From assembly GCA_019217005.1 (NCBI GenBank), contig JAHBNG010000003.1:124001-188000 (forward strand): 64,000 nucleotides of DNA, read 5' to 3'. The stretch comes from Chloroflexi bacterium TSY (lineage in GTDB: Bacteria > Chloroflexota > Anaerolineae > Caldilineales > Caldilineaceae). Below, in pieces: positions 50,326 through 59,150 of this stretch (its first letter is position 1; each line of letters opens with the position of its first letter). The notes below the pieces were generated by a model. It did not search any database. It saw nothing but the letters and a program-made list of their open reading frames with translations, and was not told where the DNA came from. Made by a program: the position numbers and the translations under genes.

Positions 50326-50370
50326 CATTTTTGCAAAGAGAAAAGATGTTTATATTTTCTACTCTGAATA

Positions 50371-51792
50371 CTATGCTTCGCCAGCCAACAGCTTGTTCGT
50401 GTCTTCTTGCAAACCTTCCAAGGCAGCTTCCACGTTTGAATCACCTTCTGTCAGAACTGGATCGATCCACTTGGTGTAGACCGCGTTCCATTCCAAGCCT
50501 TGAGGGAAGAGCGGGAAGTGGGCATCATTCTGTCCACCAATCTCCCAGGCTGCGTGACCGTAATTGGGCAGACTTTCTTCCAGTTGCTGTACATTCCATT
50601 TACCCGAAGACTTGCGACCGGGGAAGCCACCAAAGCCGCTCACTGCCATGAAGCGCGCTTGGTCATCATCTGTGAGGAACCAACGCATGAGCTCATAGGA
50701 GACGGCTGGCCACTTCGATCCTTTGGGGACAAACCAGCCCACGTTGCCCTCGAAACCAAACCGACTGACGCCATCCGGTCCGACTGGCTCAGGGCCAACG
50801 CCAAGCGTAAATTTGTCGCCGATGGCCCCCAACGCCGCGCGACACTCGTCAGATAGCGTGGCCCACATACCGATTTTGCCTGAGGTGAAACCACCAAAGC
50901 TTCCACCAAATACTTGCTCATCAGCGGTCGTTGGCGTCACTTTGTGAACATGTTTAACATCGTAGGTCCACTTAAAGCATTCAATGGTTTCTGGATCCAG
51001 GAAACGGCCCTCGGTGATCTCTTCGTTGAAGAAGCGACCGCCCCACTCTTTGACGATGTTCCATTGGCGAATGGGATGATGCCCTAAGCTCAGACCAAAT
51101 TGCATGCCATCATCGGTCTCTTTTGTGGCTTGGATAGCATAGTCGAGGATATCGAGCCAGGACCAGTCATCTGGTGGTGGCCATTCACCGATGATCGGTT
51201 CCATGATGTCACGATTGACCAGCATCGCGCGTGGTGCCCAGTCGATGGGTAGACCATACTGTACACCGTTGTAAGCCATATTGTCGACCGCTGCAAAGTG
51301 ATAATCATCTGGCCAGTCTGGTGGCGGCAATACTTCGATGAAGTCATCGATGGGTGCCATCCAGTCTCTATCGGCAAAGACTGCCGTGCGGGTAAAGTGG
51401 GTGTATGCGCTGTCAGGATGGTCACCCGACGCTAGCAACACCGGTAGCTTGGTCCAATATTCGCCCCAGGGAGCGAATGATACTTCGTATTCAAGGTTGG
51501 GATAGTAGGTGCCAAACCAACCTTGCATGTCGGCCATATAGGATGGGCTGACATCGCCACCCCAGATCATTTGGTGGAAGGTGCCCGTCTCTTCCATGGG
51601 GGTGATGCCCGTCACCATGTCTTCACGTGGAATGTCGATGACTTTGATCGGTGCTGCATCACCACCGCCAGATGCAGCGGGTGCTGCCGCTTGTTCTTGG
51701 GGAACGCAAGCGATTAATGCTGAACCGGCAAGAACGGTTGATGAGAGTCGTAGGAAATCACGTCGACTCAACGCTCGTTTTTTCTCCGACAT
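50371..51792 (-). CDS. Sugar ABC transporter substrate-binding protein (Tat lipoprotein)
   Basis: A 473-residue family-1 extracellular binding protein. The N-terminus carries a twin-arginine signal (SRRDFLRLSSTVLAGSALIAC), which also ends in a lipobox, so it is exported folded and anchored as a lipoprotein. The mature part has typical CUT1 features such as YTHFTRTAVFADRDW and GSKWPAVSYELMRWFLTDDD. It is the last gene of an operon permease-permease-binding protein on the minus strand (56661 to 50371), now carrying two insertion sequences between the permease genes. The sugar is unknown. Confidence 0.9.
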   Translation of the reverse strand: MSEKKRALSRRDFLRLSSTVLAGSALIACVPQEQAAAPAASGGGDAAPIKVIDIPREDMVTGITPMEETGTFHQMIWGGDVSPSYMADMQGWFGTYYPNLEYEVSFAPWGEYWTKLPVLLASGDHPDSAYTHFTRTAVFADRDWMAPIDDFIEVLPPPDWPDDYHFAAVDNMAYNGVQYGLPIDWAPRAMLVNRDIMEPIIGEWPPPDDWSWLDILDYAIQATKETDDGMQFGLSLGHHPIRQWNIVKEWGGRFFNEEITEGRFLDPETIECFKWTYDVKHVHKVTPTTADEQVFGGSFGGFTSGKIGMWATLSDECRAALGAIGDKFTLGVGPEPVGPDGVSRFGFEGNVGWFVPKGSKWPAVSYELMRWFLTDDDQARFMAVSGFGGFPGRKSSGKWNVQQLEESLPNYGHAAWEIGGQNDAHFPLFPQGLEWNAVYTKWIDPVLTEGDSNVEAALEGLQEDTNKLLAGEA

Positions 51793-51914
51793 CTAATGCC
51801 TCCTTTGGTGATAGTTGTCGTATCGTAAATTATAAATCAGTAGACAGCAATCGTTAGATTCTTCGCTTCACTCGAGAATGACACGATTGAGGTCCACTGA
51901 AAATCGTAAATCAC

Positions 51915-52811
51915 CTACCCCTTCAACCCTGTTGTCACAATTCCCTGAACATAATATTTTTGTCCAAGGAGGAAGACAATAATCAGCGGAATGACGCTGA
52001 TAAAAGATGCCGTCATGATCAGATGCCAGGGTGTTTGGGATTGGAATCGAGATTGGAACATGGCCAATCCGAGGGGGAGAGTCCACTTTTCGGATGATGT
52101 GAGAATAATGACGGGCCACAACAATTCGTTCCAACTGCCCATAAAGGTAAAGATAGCCAACGTTGCGATGACGGGCTTGGAAATAGGCATGATGATCGTC
52201 CAATAGATGCGCAGACGATTGCAGCCATCGATCCGAGCCGCATCTTCTAGCTCGTACGGAATCGTCAACATAAATTGACGCATCAAAAAAGTCCCCCAGG
52301 CGCTTACAAGCCCAGGCACAATCAGTGCATAGTAACTGTCCAGCCAGTTGAATGTACGCATCAAAATGAAGTTGGGAATCAACAAAACTGCGCCTGGAAT
52401 CATCATGGTGGAGAGATAGAGAATGAAGATTCTATCGCGCGCTGGAAAGCGGACACGTGCAAAAGAGTATCCGGCCAAGGATGAACTCAACACAACACCA
52501 ACCGTGACCAAGATCGAGACATAAAAGCTGTTGCCCATGTAACGTGCAAAAGGACGATCACGAAAAACCGATATATAGTTGATCCATTGGGGATATTCTG
52601 GCAGCAAAGTTGGAGGAAATGTATAGACTTCCCACCGGGTTTTCAAAGAACTGAGCGCCATCCACATGAAGGGACCTGCAAAAATAATGGCACCTAAAAG
52701 CAGAATCGTAAACGCAGCAATATCACCCCATCGCTTGCGCCCGCTCACCCCTAACTCAAAAATAGATGAACGTGCTTTGGGTTTCTGTTGACTAACAGAT
52801 GCTGTTGTCAA
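51915..52811 (-). CDS. Sugar ABC transporter permease, MalG/UgpE type
   Basis: A 298-residue inner-membrane permease with six segments. The EAA loop that contacts the ATPase is DAARIDGCNRLRIYWTIIMPISKP (about 205-228, EDAARIDG form). The first residues TTASVSQQKPKARSS are cytoplasmic. The start is taken as the TTG at 52811, which lies within the 5-base target duplication of the IS4-like copy C. Before that insertion and the ISAzo13 insertion the upstream sequence was AAGAGGATAAAAGGCT, a plausible ribosome site; now the IS end lies directly in front, so translation may be impaired. No in-frame ATG exists before residue 40. Confidence 0.85.
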   Translation of the reverse strand: MTTASVSQQKPKARSSIFELGVSGRKRWGDIAAFTILLLGAIIFAGPFMWMALSSLKTRWEVYTFPPTLLPEYPQWINYISVFRDRPFARYMGNSFYVSILVTVGVVLSSSLAGYSFARVRFPARDRIFILYLSTMMIPGAVLLIPNFILMRTFNWLDSYYALIVPGLVSAWGTFLMRQFMLTIPYELEDAARIDGCNRLRIYWTIIMPISKPVIATLAIFTFMGSWNELLWPVIILTSSEKWTLPLGLAMFQSRFQSQTPWHLIMTASFISVIPLIIVFLLGQKYYVQGIVTTGLKG

Positions 52812-54267
52812 CTTTACTTTCTGGTAAAGGCTTGAGTGACAAAGGGCAAACCGAAAGGGGCGGAAAAAAGAATCCACCCTGAAAAAACGGGATAAAATGT
52901 AAAAATAGTGCTCGGCTAGTTTAAGCAGCGGCATTGAGGCGGCGATGAGCGAGAACGCCTTTAGGTAAATGGTGTGAAACCGAGGCCTTTTTCCGAAAGT
53001 CAGGGTCGAGTTGGTCGGGAGTTGGAAAAAGAGCACTCGAGAGAACGCGGCGCAGCCTGCCGGGAGTTGAGGCTCTCGATCCCAGTAGCCAGTCGGTATG
53101 GGAGGAAGAGAAGCGGCTAAATGGGAAAGAAGATTGCCAGCCAGCAGCCCCAGTTCAGGTAAGCGGAAGCAAGCCTCATCGGCATGAACAAATTGACGAT
53201 GTAAGCCAATCATCTGCTTGGAAGCCAAGGGGGGATGTTCAACAGGCCAGCGCTCCAGAGAGAAAAGATAAATGGTTTCAGCTTGTAAAGCCATGACGGT
53301 CGCCAGAACCAAAGGTGTGTGATAAGCAGGATCCTGAAAGACGTAAATCGAATAGGTGCGGTTGGCTGTATCCACCTTGGTTGTCCTGGGGACGAGATTG
53401 TGCCATGCTTGATAGCGAATCAGGCGACCACTATAGACAAATTGACCAAACGAGTCTGGAGTTGTGGCCTCGAGTCGCTTTCCCCTATAGCATCGAGAGA
53501 GCGGACGCACAATATCACCATATTCGGGTGGTCTGCCTTTTTCCTTACGTTCGGGTAACTCATTGCGGCGCGCTGTGCAGTTAATCGCTTCCCGAAGGAC
53601 AAATCGGTCGACGTCGCTTTCTAGCATTTCTCTGATTGTAAACCCGGCATCGACCACCGCCACTTCGTCTGACTCCAGTGATTTCTTGGTCTCTTTCAGC
53701 AGCTTTTTCCGAAACTCACTTTCCTTTGTGCCTACCTCGCATCTCATGATTGCCTTGAGCAGTGGCACTCGTTTCCCGCCTATCTCCCCCGAGCTTATCA
53801 TCACTCAAAGATGAGCGCGGGCAATGCCACGAGCCGTTGCCAGAACCCTGTGATATCTATGCTTTTCACTCGGTATCCTTCTAACTTTTTTGCCTCCCAT
53901 TCCCTTTCCACTCCACTTCTTCTTGCCACGATGAGAGCAGGCTTGCAATATCCCATGATCCATATCGAAAGCTCCACCAGCTTCGCCGGAGCTCCTCATC
54001 TTCAAACCCGCTTTCACTCAATCCACTATGGATTGCTCCTCGACTTTTCAGAAACGACCCATTCATCATCGCCCACATCAGACGCATTACATTTACGTTT
54101 GTTCCCACCGGCGTTACTTGCAATACATTCATCAGTACTGCTATAGTTATTTCTGGCGCGGTTAGCATTCCTTCCTCCTTTTTGGGTTCTCTACCTTTAG
54201 GATGAAACGCTAACCGCTTTTTGTCACATTTCTCACCTCATCTCTTTTCTTTTACCAGAAAGTAAAG
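52812..54267 (-). mobile_element. IS4-like insertion sequence, copy C
   Basis: A 1456-bp copy with CTTTACTTTCTGGTAAA ends and a perfect 5-bp duplication GTCAA (52807-52811, 54268-54272). It is inserted exactly at the start codon of the permease gene. It has lost about 40 bases internally (near 53825) compared with copy A. Confidence 0.92.
52815..54168 (-). pseudogene. IS4-like transposase, frameshifted
   Basis: It begins at 54168 (MLTAPEITIAVLMNVLQV). It is broken near 53885 by a frame change, by the internal deletion near 53825, and by loss of four bases near 53065 (REPQ followed by LPAG where copy B has REPQATPG). After the last break the frame runs off the IS into the permease gene, producing an apparent 629-residue fusion that has no biological basis. 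Confidence 0.85.
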
Positions 54268-54289
54268 GTCAAAGCCTTTTATCCTCTTA

Positions 54290-55590
54290 GGCCAATCCAA
54301 AAAATAAAATATACGCGAGAAGGTGTTAAACTAGCTCTCCAAAAGGAGCAAAAATGACAATCTCGCCAGAAATGGTTGAAGTCTTGAAAGAGACGAAGGC
54401 CATGTTAAGTGGATACGAAAGAAGGCACTTCATGGCCCAAACGGTCAAAACGATATGCGAAGGGAGTCCGACGAAAGCAGAACGAGAGTTGGGCTGGAAT
54501 CGGGCGACGATAGCCAAAGCCCTGGAAGAACTAGAAGGCGGCTTCTGTTATGTCGACCAAAGCCACCGACGTGGTCGCAAAAAAGCCGAAGACCATATCC
54601 CCACTTTACTGGCCGATATGGTTGAAATCGCCGATCAATTCAGCCAGACCGATCCCACCTTTCGACCCCCCCAATTGTACACTCGACTAACCGCCGCCGA
54701 AATGCGTACCCAGCTCATCGAGCAGAAAGGATACACAGATGAGGAATTGCCTGGCGAAGAGGCCATCCGCTTGAAGCTCAATGAGTTAGGCTATGGCTCA
54801 AACCGGGTCAAAAAAAGTCAACCAGTGAAAAAAGATCCCAGAGACCGATGCGATCTTTGATAGAATTCATCAGATCAATCAAGAAGCGGATGCAGACGAG
54901 ACGGTTCTGCGCCTCTCTTGGGATGCCAAAGCGACGATTTTACTTGACCGTTTCTCGAGAGAAGGGATAAGTCGAGTGGTTGTCAAAGCGCTCGATCATG
55001 ACTTTCAAGATAAGAAGACCGAGAAAGTCACTCCTTTTGGCATTTACCTCCCTTCAACCAAGGAACTCTTTCTTTACTTGACTCAGTCGAAAGTGACGAG
55101 TGACTGTATTGTCGACTGCCTGATTGATTTTTGGGAAAGCGTACGTGAACACTTTCCTCACGTCAAGACCCTCGTGATCAATCAGGACAATGGTCCCGAA
55201 AATCATACCCGTCGGACTCAGTTTATGTATCGTTCACTCAGTTTGTTGAGCACTATCGTCTCTCTATTCAGCTCGCCTGCTACCCTCCTTATCACAGTAA
55301 ATACAACCCCATCGAACGGGTTTGGGGCCATCTTGAAAAACACTGGAACGGTTCTCTTCTCGATTCTCTTGAGACCGTTCTCAATTTTGCCCGTTCTTTT
55401 CGCTTTAACCAACTACAACCCTTCGTTCACCTGAATTCCACTCTTTATGAGACCGGCGTCAAACTCACTCAGAAAGAGATGGACCGTTTGGAACAACGCT
55501 TCCAACGTTTACCTGGTTTAGAAAAATGGTTTGTCCTTATTCCCCCTCTCCATTCTCTCGTTCGCGTATAATTATTTTTTTGGTTTAGCC
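54290..55590 (+). mobile_element. ISAzo13-type insertion sequence, copy 2
   Basis: A 1301-bp copy of the element at 18367-19632, with the same ends and a 3-bp duplication TTA (54287-54289, 55591-55593). Only 14 bases separate it from the IS4-like copy C. Both lie in the original gap between two permease genes. Confidence 0.92.
54354..55571 (+). pseudogene. ISAzo13-family transposase, broken
   Basis: Nearly identical to the gene in copy 1 and more complete: it keeps FVEHYRLSIQLA and KHWNGSLLDSLETVL in alternative frames. It breaks at an A6 run at about 54828-54833, where copy 1 has A5 and stays in frame, and again near 55230. DDE residues lie in VINQDNGPEN and YNPIERVWG. Both copies together define an intact family sequence, but neither would make an active enzyme. 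Confidence 0.85.
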
Positions 55591-55617
55591 TTATGATAGG
55601 TAAAGTCTAGAAAGTAT

Positions 55618-55674
55618 TAGGACACGGATTTTCAAGGATAAACACGGATAAAAATCCTGAAAATCTGTGTCCTA
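55618..55674. repeat. Hairpin repeat with GGACACGGAT arms
   Basis: TAGGACACGGATTTTCAAGG (from 55618) pairs with 55654-55674 with three mismatches. It is related to the hairpin at 21790-21843. It lies between the two permease genes of one operon. Confidence 0.6.
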
Positions 55675-55708
55675 ATTCTAAGGATTTATCCGCTCTCACT
55701 TATAGATA

Positions 55709-56661
55709 TTATGAATCAAATCCGTGAACCCAATTCTTGGCAAATCCCCACTGAACCAATGTAAAGAGCATGATACAGCCAAACAATATCAGCGCCATGG
55801 CGGATGCATAGCCCATCTTGAAATAGAGGAAACCATTATTGAAGATGTGGAGAACCATCGGTGTTGTACTAAAGGCCGGTCCACCACGCGTCATCAAATA
55901 GAATTGATCAAATGCCTGGAAGGCACCAATCAACGAAGTAATCAAGACAAAAAAGATGGCTGGAGAGAGCATCGGAACCGTAATGTAACGAAACTGTTGT
56001 GGGGCGGTTGCTCCATCGACAATGGCAGCTTCGTAGAGTTCTGCCGGGATGCCCTGTAAACCCGCTAGGAAGATGAGCATGGCAAATCCAATGCTCTTCC
56101 ACCAGCCCATGAGAATGAGGGCTGGCATCGCCCACGTGCTGTCTGCCAGCCATTGGGGTCCTTCGATTCCCACCATGTGGAGCAACCAGTTGAGCAGGCC
56201 AAACTCTGGGTGATAGATCCAAAGCCAAATGATGGCGGCGGCGGCCATCAATGTTACGTGCGGGGTAAAGTAGACAAGCCGGAAGGTGAGGACACCGGGC
56301 ATTTTGCGGTTGATCAAGAGGGCCAGAAGCAATGCAAAGACGATAGTCGGCGGCACCATGGCAAAGGCCCAGTAGAATGTATTACCAAGCGTCTTCCAAA
56401 AGAGCCAATCGCCGAACATGTTGACGAAGTTGCGCAATCCAACAAATGTGGGTGGCCATGTCAAATCATAGTCAGTGAATGCCAGGGCAACAGCGGCCAT
56501 CATTGGGAAAAGGCTGAAAATCAAAAAACCCAAAAATTGGGGAGTAAAAACAGATATCCCTCGATGGCTTCTTTGCGTGCCAAACCACTTGTGTGTTGTT
56601 TGGGCAAGTTGACTGCTGTCGAAACAGGCGAAAGCTGGCTATCTGTCACCGCATTGGCCAT
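55709..56661 (-). pseudogene. Sugar ABC transporter permease, MalF/UgpA type (one-base frameshift)
   Basis: The ATG at 56661 has GGAGAA upstream and opens MANAVTDSQLSP... REAIEGYLFLLP, then meets a stop. Adding one base to the run GGGG at 56539-56542 (C on the coding strand) gives YLFLLPQFLGFLIFSLFP, the standard first segment of these permeases, and a 317-residue protein (954 bases). The rest is intact: six membrane segments and the EAA loop YEAAIVDGATAPQQFRYI. If the frameshift is real, the importer is dead; if it is a sequencing error, the gene is normal. It is the first gene of the operon continuing to 50371. Confidence 0.85.
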
Positions 56662-56769
56662 AAGTGAAATTCTCCTAAACCCGTTGACTCTGTTGGGGAT
56701 TCTTCCAATTATAGAAGATGTGGCAGATATGTCAAAACAGGGGTGTTCAACTTTGAGCTTCCTTTTCCA

Positions 56770-57636
56770 CTATTTGCCAAATCCCGTCATTAGACTTGAG
56801 ATGAATTGCTTTTGCACAACCAAGAAGGCCAACAGCAAAGGCAAAGAACCGAGGGCCACGGCCGCTACGGCCATTCCATAATCCTGATAGATACCTCCAG
56901 CCCGAATTGCCTGTACTACTAATGTAATCAGGAACATGTTCTCCCGGCTCAGAATCACAAATGGCCAGAGAAAGGCGTTCCAAGTGGCCATGAAGAGGAG
57001 GATGCCGAGCACAGTTGCCCCAGCCCGCCCCATGGGAAACCCAATCAGCCAGAACATTTTGGTGTCGCTGCAACCATCGATCTTCGCTGCATCAATGATC
57101 ACGTCTGGCACACTGCCGATGAAGTATTGGCGCATCAGAAAGACACCAAATGCCGGCACGGCACCTGGAATGATCAGTCCATAAAATGAGTTGAGCCAGC
57201 CAAACGAGCGTATGACCAGATAGGAGGGGACGACAATTGCTTGGAAGGGCACCATCATGGTGGCGAGCAGAAAAAAGAAGAAAAAGTTACGCCCTGGGAA
57301 CTGATACTTGGCAAAAGCGAAGCCTGCTAAGGAGCAGAACAACACACCCAGGATGACGCGGCTGGTGGCAAACAAGAAGGTATTGAGCATGATGCGCCCA
57401 AAGGGAAACCGCTCGAACAAGCTGACAAAGTTGCGTAGATCCCACTGCTTGGGCAGCAGCGTCTGATCCATTGTGATAAGCTCGGCGTTCTCTTTGAAGC
57501 TGCCGGTCAACATCATAAAGAAGGGATAGAGACAGATGGCGGCTAATAAGAGAAGAACGGTATAAAGAAGTAACTGTCCGAGCAGATTCGTGTCTAATTG
57601 GAAACGGTTTGAAGTTTGAGCTTGTTCTACCATCAA
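56770..57636 (-). CDS. Sugar ABC transporter permease, MalG/UgpE type
   Basis: A 288-residue inner-membrane permease with six segments. The EAA loop is DAAKIDGCSDTKMFWLIGFP (about 192-211). The first 20 residues (VEQAQTSNRFQLDTN) are cytoplasmic. It belongs with the permease at 58221-59117 and the binding protein at 59151-60488 (CUT1-type operon), but a divergent Uma2 gene lies between the two permease genes. No ATPase gene is present; a shared MsmK-like ATPase elsewhere is likely. Confidence 0.88.
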   Translation of the reverse strand: MMVEQAQTSNRFQLDTNLLGQLLLYTVLLLLAAICLYPFFMMLTGSFKENAELITMDQTLLPKQWDLRNFVSLFERFPFGRIMLNTFLFATSRVILGVLFCSLAGFAFAKYQFPGRNFFFFFLLATMMVPFQAIVVPSYLVIRSFGWLNSFYGLIIPGAVPAFGVFLMRQYFIGSVPDVIIDAAKIDGCSDTKMFWLIGFPMGRAGATVLGILLFMATWNAFLWPFVILSRENMFLITLVVQAIRAGGIYQDYGMAVAAVALGSLPLLLAFLVVQKQFISSLMTGFGK

Positions 57637-57670
57637 TTGACCTAAACTGTAAAAAAACTATGAAGGATGC

Positions 57671-57676
57671 TATAAT
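57671..57676 (+). promoter_or_regulatory. Extended -10 promoter of the Uma2 gene
   Basis: TGCTATAAT is an extended -10 box, which often compensates for a weak -35. It is followed 7 bases later by GGAGG (57683-57687) and by the ATG at 57697. The same arrangement precedes the CdsA gene at 60675. Confidence 0.6.
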
Positions 57677-57696
57677 TTTGATGGAGGTAAGACACC

Positions 57697-58212
57697 ATGA
57701 CAAATGTACGTACGGATATGTTCATTGAATTTGATGAAGAGATTGCACCAGAGGAGTTGGCCGAATTGGGATCCTATAACCACAGCTACTTACAAGCTAA
57801 GTTGTCAGCACTTTTCTTCCTCATGGATGAATACGTTGCATTGACAGAACTAAGTCTTGATATAAGCACCCTGGATGATGAAGCTCTTCTGGCCAAATAT
57901 CGAGATTCTATCAAACCAGATGTCTCTGTCTATTCGAAGCGCACGCCTGATTTGGTAGATGACATTCTGAAAATGGTAGAAATGCCTCTACTTACGATAG
58001 AAATACTTTCACCAATGCAAGGGGTACAGACACTCATTGATAAAGTGAAAGTTTATTTTGCTCTAGGCGTCCAATCATGTTGGCTCGTTTATCCATCTGT
58101 TCGTACGGTAGCAGTTTACACCTCACCAAAAACATTCTTATCTTATAACGATGGTGATATCATCGATGAAATACTAGACATTCGTCTACCAGTTTCACAA
58201 ATTTTTAGTTAA
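57697..58212 (+). CDS. Uma2-family nuclease-like protein (DUF820)
   Basis: A 171-residue PD-(D/E)XK superfamily protein of the Uma2 type, abundant in cyanobacteria and Chloroflexota. The conserved core is visible: Asp in IKPDVSVYSK (about residue 75), Glu in LLTIEILSP (about 100), and Lys in LIDKVKVYFALGVQSCWLV. The N-terminal helix ELAELGSYNHSYLQAKL has the usual His-x-x-x-x-x-K region. Uma2 proteins are predicted endonucleases of uncertain role, often mobile. It has its own promoter and is transcribed against the sugar ABC operon in which it lies. Confidence 0.85.
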   Translation: MTNVRTDMFIEFDEEIAPEELAELGSYNHSYLQAKLSALFFLMDEYVALTELSLDISTLDDEALLAKYRDSIKPDVSVYSKRTPDLVDDILKMVEMPLLTIEILSPMQGVQTLIDKVKVYFALGVQSCWLVYPSVRTVAVYTSPKTFLSYNDGDIIDEILDIRLPVSQIFS

Positions 58213-58220
58213 TTTTAACC

Positions 58221-59117
58221 TTAATCCTCTGTGTCGCCACCTTGTAACAACCCAATCTGCACAAAACTAACCGCCACCACGATGGCGAAGAGCACCACAG
58301 CAATCGACGACGCATAGCCCATCTTGAAATACTCGAACCCATTGCTCACCAATAAGAGCGTAATCGGCGTAGACGAAATGCCTGGACCACCGCCAGTCAG
58401 AACCAATGGCCCTTCGAACATGCTAAAAACACCGATGGTGGAAATGATCACCACAAAAAGAATGGTTGGTCGCATGAGGGGAACGATGATGGCCCAGAAG
58501 ATACGGTTCGAGGACGCACCATCAATCAGAGCCGCTTCAATGTAGTCGGGCGAAATACGCTGTAGTCCGCCCAACATGATGACGGTAAAGTAACCAAAGC
58601 TGGCCCAATAGGCCATCAACGCAATGGAGATCTTGGACCAATCAGGCGACGTGAGCCACGGAATCGGATCGAGACCGAAGTTGGCGAGAAAGACGTTGAG
58701 CGTCCCTCCCTTCTCGGCCAAAATCACCACAAAGAGCAACCCCACAAAGACTTCTGAGATCAGATAGGGCATGATGTACGTTGTGCGGAAGAAACTACCC
58801 CACTTCAATTTGGATGAGTGGAGAATATAGGCCAACACAAGCACCAGCAGCGTCCGTATGGGAACGATGGCTGCCCAGTAGAAAATCGTATTGCGAAAGG
58901 TCGTCCAGAACCAATCATCTTGGAAGAGCGTCCGGTAGTTGCTCAACCCAATGAACTCTTTGGCTCCAATGATCTCCCATTTCTGAAAGCTGAGAATAAA
59001 GGTGAAGAGGATGGGCCACGCCCAGAAGATCAGAAACTGGATGAAAAAGGGCGCAATCCAGAGGTAGGCAATCTTATTCTTTTTGATTTGATCCCAGAGG
59101 GAAGTTGCCGCGACCAT
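58221..59117 (-). CDS. Sugar ABC transporter permease, MalF/UgpA type
   Basis: A 298-residue inner-membrane permease: IAYLWIAPFFIQFLIFWAWP is the first segment, and the EAA loop is IEAALIDGASSNRIFWAIIVP (about 190-210). It begins 34 bases after the binding-protein gene and would precede the permease at 56770-57636 were it not for the divergent Uma2 gene. Together they form a CUT1 importer without its own ATPase. Confidence 0.88.
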   Translation of the reverse strand: MVAATSLWDQIKKNKIAYLWIAPFFIQFLIFWAWPILFTFILSFQKWEIIGAKEFIGLSNYRTLFQDDWFWTTFRNTIFYWAAIVPIRTLLVLVLAYILHSSKLKWGSFFRTTYIMPYLISEVFVGLLFVVILAEKGGTLNVFLANFGLDPIPWLTSPDWSKISIALMAYWASFGYFTVIMLGGLQRISPDYIEAALIDGASSNRIFWAIIVPLMRPTILFVVIISTIGVFSMFEGPLVLTGGGPGISSTPITLLLVSNGFEYFKMGYASSIAVVLFAIVVAVSFVQIGLLQGGDTED

Positions 59118-59150
59118 GTCACTCTCTCACCTTGTCATCTTCTCACATGC

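Larger units (their letters stand above)
49904..50370. other. Repeat-rich intergenic region
   Basis: No gene. It holds a hairpin (TTTCAGCCAGTCAGC near 49977, pairing with 50000-50014 with a two-base internal loop), the bidirectional terminator at 50076-50124, an old diverged copy of the MITE (50128-50163 plus 50334-50370), and a fresh MITE inserted into it. Confidence 0.7.

Noticed and set aside
49904..50370. CRISPR array in the repeat-rich gap
   Set aside because: The repeats are inverted MITE ends and a terminator stem, not regularly spaced direct repeats; no cas genes are in the window.
51915..53804. Apparent 629-residue transposase-permease fusion protein
   Set aside because: The transposase part is out of frame after a four-base loss near 53065 and simply runs through the IS end into the permease; the boundary coincides with the terminal repeat and target duplication.
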